6,678 bases of DNA, from positions 1 to 6,678 of the forward strand of contig CAMWSI010000046.1 of assembly GCA_947176875.1 (NCBI GenBank). Reading direction: 5' to 3'. Source of the stretch: an uncultured Bacteroidales bacterium. GTDB lineage: Bacteria > Bacteroidota > Bacteroidia > Bacteroidales > P3. Below, one piece after another: positions 1-6,678 of the stretch (the first letter of the stretch is position 1; every line of letters begins with the position of its first letter). Below the pieces are notes generated by a model, which ran no database searches, was not told the DNA's origin, and worked only from the letters and a program-made list of their open reading frames with translations. A program made the translations under genes and the position numbers.

Positions 1-573
1 GTGGGAACGCACGATATGGAGGCGGCCGTCGCGTTTTACCGCGATATGTTGGCCTATGACCTTGTACACAGCGACAAGACCGATGAATTTGCCGATCTGT
101 CGGCCTTGGGCACGCCGGGTGTCCGTTTCCGCCGCGTGTTGCTGGGGCAGAGCGAACCGCGCCGGGGCAATTTCTCGAGATTGCTCGGAACAAGCGAGAT
201 AGAGCTGATACAGGCGCTTGACCGTCCGACGCCTTGCCGTAAGATTTTCGAAAACCGTTTTTGGGGCGAATTGGGTTTTATCCAGATTTGTTACGATATC
301 CGCCGTATGGATGCCTTGCGGGAGAGAGCCGCGGCCTTGAACCGTCCGTTCACGGTGGACAGCATGAAGCAGAACCCGCAGTTCGGCATGGGCGATGCAG
401 CGGGCCATTTCGCATATAACGAAGATCCTTCCGGCACACTGATAGAATATGTGGAAACCTGCCGGATTCCGATTCTTAAAAAGTTCGGCATCTTTCTGAA
501 CGTGGGGAAACGGCCGGCGGAGAAAGCTTTGTCCGACTGGATGCTCTCATGCCTGCGCTTCCTGCGAAAATAG
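1..573 (+). CDS. VOC/glyoxalase-fold protein, 5' end outside the window
   Basis: This is the C-terminal 190 codons of a vicinal-oxygen-chelate (glyoxalase/dioxygenase superfamily) protein. The opening GTHDMEAAVAFYRDML matches the turn and first helix of a VOC half-domain. GFIQICYDI and DPSGTLIEYVE match its later strands. Aligned by eye to E. coli GloA, E68 and E149 fall on the second and fourth metal ligands, while Q95 falls where the third ligand is normally histidine. The first ligand should lie about seven residues before D5, which is before base 1. The GTG at position 1 is therefore read as an internal valine, and the frame is open to the window edge. The last 40 residues (150-190) are a basic tail beyond the fold. 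The substrate cannot be told: lactoylglutathione lyase, a dioxygenase or an isomerase are all possible, and a loss of metal binding is also possible. The gene converges on the leftward block to its right. Confidence 0.8.
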   Translation: MGTHDMEAAVAFYRDMLAYDLVHSDKTDEFADLSALGTPGVRFRRVLLGQSEPRRGNFSRLLGTSEIELIQALDRPTPCRKIFENRFWGELGFIQICYDIRRMDALRERAAALNRPFTVDSMKQNPQFGMGDAAGHFAYNEDPSGTLIEYVETCRIPILKKFGIFLNVGKRPAEKALSDWMLSCLRFLRK

Positions 574-668
574 TAAGGTGCGTCATAAAGGCCAATCTGC
601 GGCGTTATTATCGGGATTCGGGCTCAGTCGTCCGCTTCGACGCGCCTGAATGAGGGTCGATAATGAAA

Positions 669-699
669 ACGGGCCGACGGAAGATTTCCGCCGGCCCGT
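669..699 (-). terminator. Intrinsic terminator after the 165-residue membrane protein gene
   Basis: The 14-base arms at 669-682 and 686-699 enclose the three-base loop 683-685. In the leftward transcript the stem is GC-rich, has a single G-U wobble and no mismatch, and is followed by a short U run (bases 668-665 complemented). In the rightward transcript the same position is an A-C mismatch, so the structure has evidently been kept for leftward transcription. It starts about 33 bases after the stop codon of the leftward gene. Its rightward face is followed by CGCTTTT, so it may also stop transcripts from the VOC gene, which ends at 573. Confidence 0.8.
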
Positions 700-731
700 C
701 GCTTTTGACGCTCCCTTCGTGTCCGAAGCCA

Positions 732-1229
732 CTACTGGATGGCCGCCGCGCCCTCGACGGGACTGGCGGGCGCCGGTGTTACGGCTTCCACGGGCGGCAA
801 CGCCTGCGCTTCGTTTCCGAGCACCGGTGTGATATTGACGATGCTGTTCACGACATATTTCGAATGGCCGCGCCACGGCAACGCCCCGAAATATTCCACA
901 TAGTGCAGCTCCACCATCTGGCCGCCGGCCCGCATCAGCGAATCGGCGATTTTCTTGTCGGCTATCGAAAAATCAAATTGGTTCGACTGGATTTTACCGG
1001 GTTGGTTCGTCCAAAATCCGGTCTGAATCAATTTGCCTTCAAATGTCTTGAAAATAACGCCTTTCCGGACTACGAAATTCAATTGGCCGGTCTTGACGCC
1101 CTCTCCGTAGGGAAAGTAAAATCGGAATCCGATGAAGACCGCCAACGCGACCACGAGGACGGCTATCGAGATATTGCGGATTTTAGGCCATTTTCTGTGC
1201 GGTTTGACCGCTTTTTCCTGTTCGTTCAT
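732..1229 (-). CDS. Conserved Bacteroidota single-pass membrane protein, function unknown
   Basis: A 165-residue protein with a basic, soluble N-terminus (1-18), one strongly hydrophobic helix (about 19-39, ISIAVLVVALAVFIGF) and a polar domain of about 100 residues, followed by a low-complexity Pro/Ala tail (144-165). With the basic end inside, the polar domain would face the periplasm. The stretches YGEGVKTGQL (41-50) and KGVIFKTFEGKL (56-67), and a Trp-Arg-Gly segment near 119-121, resemble a small Bacteroidota family. From memory, its members are often labelled 6-phosphogluconate dehydrogenase in databases. Nothing here supports that label: there is no nucleotide-binding glycine motif and the length is a third of the enzyme. 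The ATG at 1229 is preceded by AAGAGA at a plausible distance. The gene follows glyA on the same strand, but a terminator-like hairpin lies between them and I see no TAnnTTTG element in the 69 bases from that hairpin to the start, so its promoter is unidentified. Confidence 0.85.
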   Translation of the reverse strand: MNEQEKAVKPHRKWPKIRNISIAVLVVALAVFIGFRFYFPYGEGVKTGQLNFVVRKGVIFKTFEGKLIQTGFWTNQPGKIQSNQFDFSIADKKIADSLMRAGGQMVELHYVEYFGALPWRGHSKYVVNSIVNITPVLGNEAQALPPVEAVTPAPASPVEGAAAIQ

Positions 1230-1298
1230 TTTGATTTCTCTTGATTGAAACCCGAAATGCGTCGGGTCGCGCTTGTCGCACGTCTTTCATCATTACAA

Positions 1299-1329
1299 GA
1301 AAAGCGGAACAGAGGCTGCCCCGCTTTTC
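1299..1329 (-). terminator. Intrinsic terminator after glyA
   Basis: The arms 1299-1312 and 1316-1329 form a 14-bp stem around the loop 1313-1315. It is fully paired in the leftward transcript with two G-U wobbles. In the rightward transcript those two pairs are A-C mismatches, which marks it as a leftward element. The A-rich outer 5' arm and T-rich outer 3' arm (GAAAAGC and GCTTTTC) supply the U tract within the stem, with only two further U residues after it. It starts about 34 bases past the glyA stop codon. The weak U run beyond the stem leaves room for some readthrough into the next gene. Confidence 0.75.
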
Positions 1330-1363
1330 GTGAAATGACCCGGCTGAAGCCGTTGCCCGTCGC

Positions 1364-2644
1364 TTACCAGGCGTACAGAGGACGCGGCGACATCATTTCG
1401 TTGACGGTCTTGCGGACCTTGGCCAGTACCTGCTCGTTTTCCACGTCGCAGAGCACCTGGTCGATGAGATCGACGATGACCGGCATGTCGGCTTCCTTCA
1501 GACCGCGCGTCGTGACGGCCGGCGTACCCACGCGGATACCGGAGGTGGAGAACGGCGTGCGGCTGTCGAACGGCACCATGTTCTTGTTGATCGTGATGTC
1601 GGCCTTGACCAGCGTGTTTTCGGCCACCTTGCCCGTCAGATCGGGGAATTTGGTACGGAGGTCAATCAGCATCAAGTGGTTGTCGGTGCCGCCGGAAATC
1701 ACCTTGTAGCCTTTGGCGATAAAGGCCTGGCACATGGCGTCGGCGTTGGCCTTCACTTGTTTTACATAAGCTAAGTATTCGTCGCTCAAGCATTCGCCGA
1801 AAGCCACGGCCTTGGCGGCGATGACGTGTTCGAGCGGGCCGCCCTGGATGCCGGGGAATACGGCGGAATCCAACAGTTGCGACATCATTTTGATTTGGCC
1901 CTTGGGCGTGGTCAGACCCCAGGGGTTCTCGAAATCCTTGCCCATCATGATCAAGCCGCCGCGCGGGCCTCTCAGCGTCTTGTGCGTCGTGGTCGTCACG
2001 ATATGGCAGTGGGGCAGCGGGTTGTTGAGCAGACCGCGCGCGATGAGGCCGGAGGGATGCGAAATGTCGGCCATGAGGATCGCGCCGATCTTGTCGGCGA
2101 TTTCACGCATGCGTTTCCAGTCCCAGTCACGGGAGTAAGCGGAGGCGCCGCCGATGATGAGTTTCGGTTTTTCGCGCAGCGCCACTTCCTCCATCTTGTC
2201 GTAGTTGATCGTGCCGGTTTCCTCGTCCACCATATAGGCGACCGGACGATAGAGGAGGCCGGACGAATTGACGGGCGAACCGTGGGAAAGGTGGCCGCCG
2301 TGCGAGAGGTCCAGACCCATGAACGTGTCGCCGGGCTTGAGGCAGGCGAGCAATACGGCCATGTTGGCCTGCGCGCCGGAATGCGGTTGCACGTTGGCCC
2401 ATTCGGCACCGAAAAGTTGTTTAACGCGGTCGATGGCCAGCTGTTCGCTTTGATCCACGATTTGGCATCCGCCGTAATAACGTTTGCCGGGATAGCCTTC
2501 GGCGTATTTGTTCGTCATAACCGAGCCCATAGCCGCCATGACCTGATCCGAAACGAAGTTCTCGGAAGCGATCAGTTCCAGACCAGAGGTCTGACGCTTT
2601 CTTTCCTGTTCGATGAGATCGAAGATTTGCGTGTCTTTCTGCAT
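1364..2644 (-). CDS. glyA: Serine hydroxymethyltransferase
   Basis: GlyA is a cytosolic PLP enzyme that interconverts serine plus tetrahydrofolate with glycine plus 5,10-methylene-tetrahydrofolate, the main source of one-carbon units. At 426 residues it has the usual bacterial length. Visible landmarks are LIASENF (24-30), [14 protein letters not shown] (47-60), the PLP-region MADISHPSG with D193 and H196, the Schiff-base lysine K222 in [14 protein letters not shown], and [14 protein letters not shown] (368-381) with R371 as the expected substrate-carboxylate arginine. The fold is complete and all expected catalytic residues are present. The ATG at 2644 starts the conserved N-terminus and is preceded by an A-rich stretch; an AGGAGA lies about 24 bases upstream, too far to act as a normal Shine-Dalgarno site. 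It is divergent from purL and followed by its own terminator. The glycine and formyl-group supply it provides are both needed for purine synthesis. Confidence 0.98.
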   Translation of the reverse strand: MQKDTQIFDLIEQERKRQTSGLELIASENFVSDQVMAAMGSVMTNKYAEGYPGKRYYGGCQIVDQSEQLAIDRVKQLFGAEWANVQPHSGAQANMAVLLACLKPGDTFMGLDLSHGGHLSHGSPVNSSGLLYRPVAYMVDEETGTINYDKMEEVALREKPKLIIGGASAYSRDWDWKRMREIADKIGAILMADISHPSGLIARGLLNNPLPHCHIVTTTTHKTLRGPRGGLIMMGKDFENPWGLTTPKGQIKMMSQLLDSAVFPGIQGGPLEHVIAAKAVAFGECLSDEYLAYVKQVKANADAMCQAFIAKGYKVISGGTDNHLMLIDLRTKFPDLTGKVAENTLVKADITINKNMVPFDSRTPFSTSGIRVGTPAVTTRGLKEADMPVIVDLIDQVLCDVENEQVLAKVRKTVNEMMSPRPLYAW

Positions 2645-2702
2645 GATATTTAATGTTTTGAATTATCTTCTCCTGCCGCGGCCGATGCCATGTAGCAAAA
2701 GA

Positions 2703-2710
2703 CAAAGATA
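2703..2710 (-). promoter_or_regulatory. Predicted -7 element of the glyA promoter
   Basis: Read leftward this is TATCTTTG, an exact match to the Bacteroidota -7 consensus TAnnTTTG. Transcription would start near 2697 and give a leader of about 50 bases before the glyA ATG. No convincing TTG -33 element is present at the usual spacing; that stretch (about 2728-2732) is GC-rich instead. An 8-bp inverted repeat, CGCGGCCG at 2677-2684 and CGGCCGCG at 2723-2730, is centred on this element. Confidence 0.6.
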
Positions 2711-2726
2711 ATGAAAAAATAACGGC

Positions 2727-2753
2727 CGCGCCATAGGAGCGCGCGTTTTTTTT
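2727..2753 (+). terminator. Terminator-like hairpin with T8 run in the divergent spacer
   Basis: CGCGC at 2727-2731 can pair with GCGCG at 2739-2743 (or 2741-2745), and eight T residues follow at 2746-2753. This has the layout of a short rightward intrinsic terminator. No rightward gene is visible upstream of it, since glyA runs the other way. It may block stray rightward transcripts from reaching purL, end a small RNA antisense to the glyA leader, or simply be a chance GC hairpin beside a promoter T tract. Confidence 0.35.
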
Positions 2754-2769
2754 ATTGCCGTTTTTTTGC

Positions 2770-2777
2770 TAACTTTA
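2770..2777 (+). promoter_or_regulatory. Candidate -7 element of the purL promoter
   Basis: TAACTTTA matches the Bacteroidota TAnnTTTG consensus at all but the last position. It follows a T7 run, with a T8 run lying where a -33 element would be expected. Transcription would start near 2784 and give a leader of about 80 bases. The match is imperfect and no TTG sits at the usual spacing, so this is a tentative call. Confidence 0.4.
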
Positions 2778-2818
2778 CCCGCTTGAAATGTAGCGGGTTG
2801 AAACGCACGGAGTGTGCG
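2778..2818 (+). other. Two tandem small hairpins in the purL leader
   Basis: CCCGCT (2778-2783) pairs with AGCGGG (2792-2797) around an eight-base loop. Then CGCAC (2804-2808) pairs with GTGCG (2814-2818) around a five-base loop. Both lie between the candidate -7 element and the purL start, 46 or more bases before the ATG. I recognise no known riboswitch class here. Whether they regulate anything is unknown. Confidence 0.35.
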
Positions 2819-2864
2819 GATTTACACGCTTTAACAATGCCAAATTTTATTTAACAGAAAAACT

Positions 2865-5114
2865 ATGACCGGTAAACAGCAGCGCACCGACGAGAAGGTA
2901 ACGGTGAAAACAGCGGAAAGTTTGGGCTTGTTGCCCGAGGAGTTCGAAAGAATCAAGACCATCTTGGGACGGACGCCGAATTTTACGGAACTGAGCATCT
3001 ATTCGGTGATGTGGTCGGAACATGCCTCCTACAAGAACTCTATCAAATGGCTCAAAACGTTGCCTAAAACGGGAGAACAGATGCTGGTGGCGCCCGGTGA
3101 GGAGAACGCCGGCATGGTGGATGTGGGCGACGGTTACGCCTGCGTTTTCAAGATAGAATCGCACAACCACCCCTGTGCCGTGGAACCCTATCAAGGCGCG
3201 GCTACGGGTGTGGGCGGCATCAACCGCGACATCTTCACGATGGGCGCGCGGCCCATCGCTCAATTGAACTCCCTGCGCTTCGGTAACATAGCCCTGCCGC
3301 ATACAAAACATCTGGTGCGTGGCGTCGTCAAAGGCATAGGCGACTACGGCAACGCTTTCGGCGTGCCGGTCGTGGGCGGCGAAGTGGGCTTTGACGAATG
3401 CTACAACACCAACCCGCTCGTCAACGCGATGTCGGTCGGCATCATGCGCAAGGAAAACTTAGCGCGGGCCGTGGCCAAGGGCAAGGGGAATCCCGTGTTC
3501 ATCGTGGGGTCGGCCACGGGCAAGGACGGCATTCACGGCGCGACGTTCGCCTCGGCCGACATCACCGAAAATTCGGCCGACGACATCCCCGCCATCCAGG
3601 TGGGTGACCCGTTTCAGGAAAAACTGTTGATGGAGGCCTCGTTGGAAGTCATCGCCACGGGTGCGCTCGTCGGCATGCAGTACATGGGCGCTGCCGGTAT
3701 CATCTGCTCCACGTCCGAAATGAGCGAAAAGGGCGGCAGCGGTATGCGCATCGACCTCGACAAGGTGCCGCTCCGTCAGCAGAACATGGAGGCCTGGGAA
3801 ATCCTGCTTTCCGAATCGCAGGAACGTATGCTCGTCGTGGCCAAGAAAGGTCAGGAAGACAAAATCAAGGCCGTTTTCGACAAGTGGGATTTGCACTGCG
3901 CCCAAATCGGCGAGGTCATAGACGAAGACCGGCTGCTGTTTTACCGTCACGGTGAACTCGTGGCCGACGTACCCGCTTCCACGCTCGTATTGGGCGGCGG
4001 GGCGCCGGTTTACGACCGCAAGTACAAGGAACCTAAATATTTCGCCAAGACAAAACGCTTTGACATCCATACGGTCAAGGACCTCGAACTCGAAGAGATT
4101 CCCGAAGTGACGCGTTTTCTCGCCGCGCAACCCAATATCGCGTCCAAACGTTGGGTCTATGAACAGTACGACACGATGGTGGGTACGAAAAACATGAGCA
4201 CGAACAATCCTTCGGACGCGGCTGTCGTCAATCTCAAATATACGGAACGCGCCTTGGCCATGACCGTGGATTGCAATTCGCGTTATGTTTTCTCCAACCC
4301 GATGGTCGGCACCGAAATCGCGGTGTCGGAAGCCGCCCGCAACATCGTCTGCTCGGGCGGGTATCCGTTGGCCATCACGAACTGCCTCAATTTCGGCAAT
4401 CCGTACAATCCGGAAGTGTATTGGCAATTCGTCGGCGCCATCAAGGGCATGAGCGCGGCTTGCGAGAAGTTCGGCACGCCGGTCACGGGCGGGAACGTCA
4501 GCTTCTACAACCAATACAGCAAGGGCGGCCAAGTCGAAGCCGTTTATCCGACACCTTCCATCGGCATGGTGGGGCTGCTGGACAAAGACCACCGGATGGG
4601 ACTGGGCTTCGAAAAGAAAGGCGACGCCATCTATCTGTTGGGGCACGTCAAGGACGATATCGCATCCTCCGAATATCTCTATCACTACCGTAACGTGAAG
4701 TATTCGCCCGCGCCTTATTTCGACATGGACGAGGAGTTCAAATTGCATCAGGCGGTGGCCGGTCTTATCAACGAGAAACTCATCAATTCGGCGCACGACG
4801 TTTCGGACGGCGGCTTGATGATTACGTTGCTGGAGTCGGCCATGGTCAATCGGCTGGGCTTTGAAATCCTGTTGGACGACAGTTTCCGTCGCGACGCCTA
4901 TCTGTTCGGCGAGGGACAGGGGCGAGTCGTGGTTTCGGTAGATAATCAGGTGGGCGGCGAATTCGAGGATTTCATGATCGAAAGCGGGGTGCCCATGGTT
5001 TATCTGGGCCATGTGACGGGCGGCAAGATTGTGGTCGAGGACATGCCGATGGGTAAGATCGGCGATTACGCCGCGCTTTACGATACGGCTATCGAGAAAA
5101 AGATGGAGGAATAG
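2865..5114 (+). CDS. purL: Phosphoribosylformylglycinamidine synthase, short-form PurL subunit
   Basis: PurL catalyses the fourth step of de novo purine synthesis, the ATP-dependent conversion of FGAR to FGAM. At 749 residues this is the short form (about 740 residues in Bacillus). It lacks both the N-terminal PurS-like region and the C-terminal glutaminase of the 1,200-plus-residue form, so it should need separate PurQ and PurS, neither of which is in this window. It shows the expected tandem PurM-like halves: roughly 80-200 and 213-365, then 445-570 and 583-725. Landmarks are [10 protein letters not shown] with conserved H53, [20 protein letters not shown] (99-118), LSESQERM (315-322), GGNVSFYN (542-549) and HDVSDGGL (644-651). 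A54 stands where the motif usually has Cys. The ATG at 2865 adds about ten residues before the conserved VKTAESLGL start. The region before it is A-rich (ACAGAAAAACT) with no clear Shine-Dalgarno site, as is usual in this phylum. It is divergent from glyA. Confidence 0.97.
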   Translation: MTGKQQRTDEKVTVKTAESLGLLPEEFERIKTILGRTPNFTELSIYSVMWSEHASYKNSIKWLKTLPKTGEQMLVAPGEENAGMVDVGDGYACVFKIESHNHPCAVEPYQGAATGVGGINRDIFTMGARPIAQLNSLRFGNIALPHTKHLVRGVVKGIGDYGNAFGVPVVGGEVGFDECYNTNPLVNAMSVGIMRKENLARAVAKGKGNPVFIVGSATGKDGIHGATFASADITENSADDIPAIQVGDPFQEKLLMEASLEVIATGALVGMQYMGAAGIICSTSEMSEKGGSGMRIDLDKVPLRQQNMEAWEILLSESQERMLVVAKKGQEDKIKAVFDKWDLHCAQIGEVIDEDRLLFYRHGELVADVPASTLVLGGGAPVYDRKYKEPKYFAKTKRFDIHTVKDLELEEIPEVTRFLAAQPNIASKRWVYEQYDTMVGTKNMSTNNPSDAAVVNLKYTERALAMTVDCNSRYVFSNPMVGTEIAVSEAARNIVCSGGYPLAITNCLNFGNPYNPEVYWQFVGAIKGMSAACEKFGTPVTGGNVSFYNQYSKGGQVEAVYPTPSIGMVGLLDKDHRMGLGFEKKGDAIYLLGHVKDDIASSEYLYHYRNVKYSPAPYFDMDEEFKLHQAVAGLINEKLINSAHDVSDGGLMITLLESAMVNRLGFEILLDDSFRRDAYLFGEGQGRVVVSVDNQVGGEFEDFMIESGVPMVYLGHVTGGKIVVEDMPMGKIGDYAALYDTAIEKKMEE

Positions 5115-5119
5115 GTTTG
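5112..5119 (+). promoter_or_regulatory. Candidate -7 element upstream of the PorW-like gene
   Basis: TAGGTTTG fits TAnnTTTG exactly and begins on the purL stop codon. A start near 5126 would leave a leader of about 32 bases before the ATG at 5158. No -33 TTG is visible at the right spacing within the end of purL. With no terminator in the 43-base gap, cotranscription with purL is an equally good explanation. Confidence 0.3.
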
Positions 5120-5157
5120 AGCCTGTCCTTAATGCAATGCCGATTCGGAAGAAGTCT

Positions 5158-6678
5158 ATGAATGTGCGAATTTCTGCAAACCGAATAGCGAAATGGTGCC
5201 GGTGGAGCCTATGCTTGGCCGGCCTGTTTTGCCTTGCGGCCTGTTCTACGAAAAAAAATAATTTCTTTACACGCAACTATCACAATCTCACGTCCTATTA
5301 TAACGTTTATTGGAACGGGGTCGAGGCGCTGAAACAAGTGGAGACCGTTATAAAGGAACAGGTTACAGAGAATTATTACGAAGTGTTGCCGGTGCTTAAA
5401 ACCGGTTCGGACAGGGACACGTCCCTGACATCCCAATATACGAACCGCGTTATCGAAAAGGCGATGCTTGCGGTCAAGAAGCACTCGATCATAGAACGGG
5501 GCGTGGAATACGTCAAGTTCATAGACGACGCTTATCTGCTTATGGCGCAGGGGCTGTTCTACCAACGGGATTTCTCGCGCTCGCGCATGGTGCTCAATAT
5601 GGTCATGTCCGATTTCGCCAAGAATCCCGAGCGCTTCGATGCCATGTTGTGGTCGGCCCGCACTTATATCCAGGAGGGTGAGTTCGATATGGCCGTCGGG
5701 TTTCTGGCGCGTGTGGCACAGCAATCGGAAAAGGAATTGCGCAAGGAAACACGGTTGCTTTTGCCGCAGGTTCAGGCCGAGTATTTTCTGTTTCAGGAGG
5801 AATACGACAAGGCCGAACCCTATCTCCGGGAGGCGTTGGCGTTGTTGAAAGACCGGGATCAGCGCGCCCGTATTCTGTTTATTCTCGGTCAGTTGGCACA
5901 GCGCAAAGGGCTTAACGTCGAAGCCAACGATTACTACAAGGCCTGTCTGAAGCTGAACCCGCCGTTGGCCATGTCGTTCAACGCGACGCTGAACCGTGCG
6001 TTATGTTACGATCCCGGGAGTTTTTCCGCGGACGACATCATCAAGACGTTGCAGCGTTTGCTCAAAGATCCTAAAAATTCGACTTATTTCGGCCGCATCT
6101 ATTATGTTTTGGGCGAAATCGCGTTTGCCGACGGCGATGAGGCGTTAGGTGTAACCTATATGAACCTTTCTTTGGAGGCGAGTGCCGGCGATCCGGAACG
6201 TATGCTGTTGGCCGCCAAGAAACTGGCCGAGTATTATTACAACCGGGCCGACTATATAGGCGCGGAACGCTATTACGCCATGGCGGCGCGGAATGTGGCC
6301 GAAGACGACGAGGCGTATTATACGATTACGTCGCGCAGCAAATATCTGGCCGAATTGGTTTCGTACTACCGCGTGTTGGGAGCGGCCGATACGGTCAAGA
6401 TGCTGTACGGCATGAACGAGGCCGAACGTCTGGCTTACGGCCAGCAGCGGGTGGACGACTATAAACAGCAACAGGCTGAAGCACAGCGTAAGGCGGCGGA
6501 AACGGCCGCGGCGGCTGGTGTGTCCGCACCGATGTCCGGAGCGGCCGCTTCTTGGTATTTTTATAACGATCAAGCGCGTTCGGCGGGGTACAACGAATTT
6601 GTACGCAAGTGGGGACGCCGGCAATTGGAAGACCTCTGGTGTTTCGCCTCCAAACCGCCGGCGGCGGCCTTGCGGTCC
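5158..6678 (+). CDS. PorW/SprE-like TPR lipoprotein, 3' end outside the window
   Basis: An open frame of 507 codons with no stop before the window edge. The N-terminus is a lipoprotein signal: basic residues (4-15), hydrophobic SLCLAGLFCL, then lipobox LAAC with the lipidated Cys at 29. CSTKKNNFFTRNYHNLTSYYNVYWNG (29-54) resembles the mature start of PorW/SprE proteins. TPR-like helical repeats are visible at about 160-190, 203-232, 236-268, 311-340 and 348-378. A Gln/Ala-rich charged linker follows (about 428-465), then WYFYN (466-470) and KWGRRQLED (484-492), which fit a signature I recall from SprE homologues. In Flavobacterium and Porphyromonas this family is an outer-membrane-associated lipoprotein required for type IX secretion and, in gliders, motility. 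The ATG at 5158 is preferred because GGAAGAAG precedes it closely; an in-frame ATG at 5137 would add seven residues (MPIRKKS). Function is inferred from similarity only, as no other type IX gene is in view. Confidence 0.85.
   Translation, partial: MNVRISANRIAKWCRWSLCLAGLFCLAACSTKKNNFFTRNYHNLTSYYNVYWNGVEALKQVETVIKEQVTENYYEVLPVLKTGSDRDTSLTSQYTNRVIEKAMLAVKKHSIIERGVEYVKFIDDAYLLMAQGLFYQRDFSRSRMVLNMVMSDFAKNPERFDAMLWSARTYIQEGEFDMAVGFLARVAQQSEKELRKETRLLLPQVQAEYFLFQEEYDKAEPYLREALALLKDRDQRARILFILGQLAQRKGLNVEANDYYKACLKLNPPLAMSFNATLNRALCYDPGSFSADDIIKTLQRLLKDPKNSTYFGRIYYVLGEIAFADGDEALGVTYMNLSLEASAGDPERMLLAAKKLAEYYYNRADYIGAERYYAMAARNVAEDDEAYYTITSRSKYLAELVSYYRVLGAADTVKMLYGMNEAERLAYGQQRVDDYKQQQAEAQRKAAETAAAAGVSAPMSGAAASWYFYNDQARSAGYNEFVRKWGRRQLEDLWCFASKPPAAALRS

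Noticed and set aside
1..3. GTG at base 1 as the true start of the VOC gene
   Set aside because: The VOC fold requires a first strand and metal ligand before the GTHD turn, and the frame is open to the edge, so this is an internal Val codon.
574..668. The gap between the VOC gene and the terminator, checked for a small gene or RNA
   Set aside because: No credible reading frame, start region, promoter consensus or strong stem was seen.
732..1229. 6-phosphogluconate dehydrogenase as the product name
   Set aside because: The protein is 165 residues, membrane-anchored, and has no Rossmann-type glycine motif or catalytic residues of that enzyme.
663..1244. A 193-codon plus-strand frame opposite the small membrane protein gene
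   Set aside because: It runs through the terminator hairpin at 669-699. The minus-strand reading has a clear membrane helix and conserved segments, while this one has neither.
1250..1267. A 6-bp hairpin (ACCCGA/TCGGGT) upstream of the 165-residue gene
   Set aside because: It is short, lacks a U run, and is about 20 bases from the start codon with no sign of a regulatory role. It was noted but not called.
1245..1709. A 154-codon plus-strand frame across the glyA 3' end
   Set aside because: It overlaps the glyA coding region and its terminator, and the product resembles nothing I know.
1826..2653. A 275-codon plus-strand frame opposite glyA
   Set aside because: It is antisense to an intact glyA, its composition is typical of a shadow frame, and no promoter or recognisable domain is seen.
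3459..5276. A 605-codon open frame on the minus strand opposite purL
   Set aside because: It lies almost wholly antisense to an intact, clearly recognised purL. Its translation is rich in His/Arg/Asp with no family resemblance, as expected from the complement of GC-biased codons.
6145..6624. A 159-codon minus-strand frame opposite the PorW-like gene
   Set aside because: The plus-strand frame is open for 507 codons with a lipoprotein signal and TPR-like repeats; the minus reading is a shadow.

Overview
This window looks like ordinary chromosomal DNA from a member of the Bacteroidota, most likely Bacteroidales. Three things point there: -7 promoter elements of the TAnnTTTG type, A-rich start regions with little Shine-Dalgarno sequence, and a gene product that closely resembles the PorW/SprE lipoprotein, a family known only from this phylum. 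The fairly GC-rich coding sequence and the short form of PurL would fit a Rikenellaceae/Alistipes-like genome better than Bacteroides, but that placement is recalled from memory and is tentative. I see no insertion sequence, phage gene, CRISPR array, tRNA or rRNA.

Layout. At the left edge (1-573, +) is the 3' part of a VOC/glyoxalase-fold gene. It converges on a leftward block: a 165-residue single-pass membrane protein of unknown function (732-1229, -) preceded by glyA (1364-2644, -), serine hydroxymethyltransferase. Each leftward gene is followed by a strong 14-bp-stem hairpin (669-699 and 1299-1329). In both, the imperfect pairs become G-U wobbles only in the leftward transcript, so the two genes are probably separate transcription units.

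A 220-base divergent spacer (2645-2864) separates glyA from purL (2865-5114, +), the short form of FGAM synthase. The spacer holds a good -7 element for glyA, a weaker one for purL, a terminator-like hairpin with a T8 run, two small leader hairpins and an 8-bp inverted repeat around the glyA -7 box. Forty-three bases after purL starts a TPR-rich lipoprotein gene of the PorW/SprE type (5158-end, +). It is still open at the right edge.

How the genes relate. GlyA makes glycine and 5,10-methylene-tetrahydrofolate, both of which feed purine synthesis, and PurL catalyses the fourth step of that pathway, so the divergent pair is metabolically coherent. The PorW-like gene has no metabolic link to them. 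It points to a type IX secretion system, or a remnant of one, encoded elsewhere in the genome. I found no clearly new multi-gene system. The items most worth a second look are the uncharacterised membrane protein, the PorW-like lipoprotein and the glyA-purL spacer.
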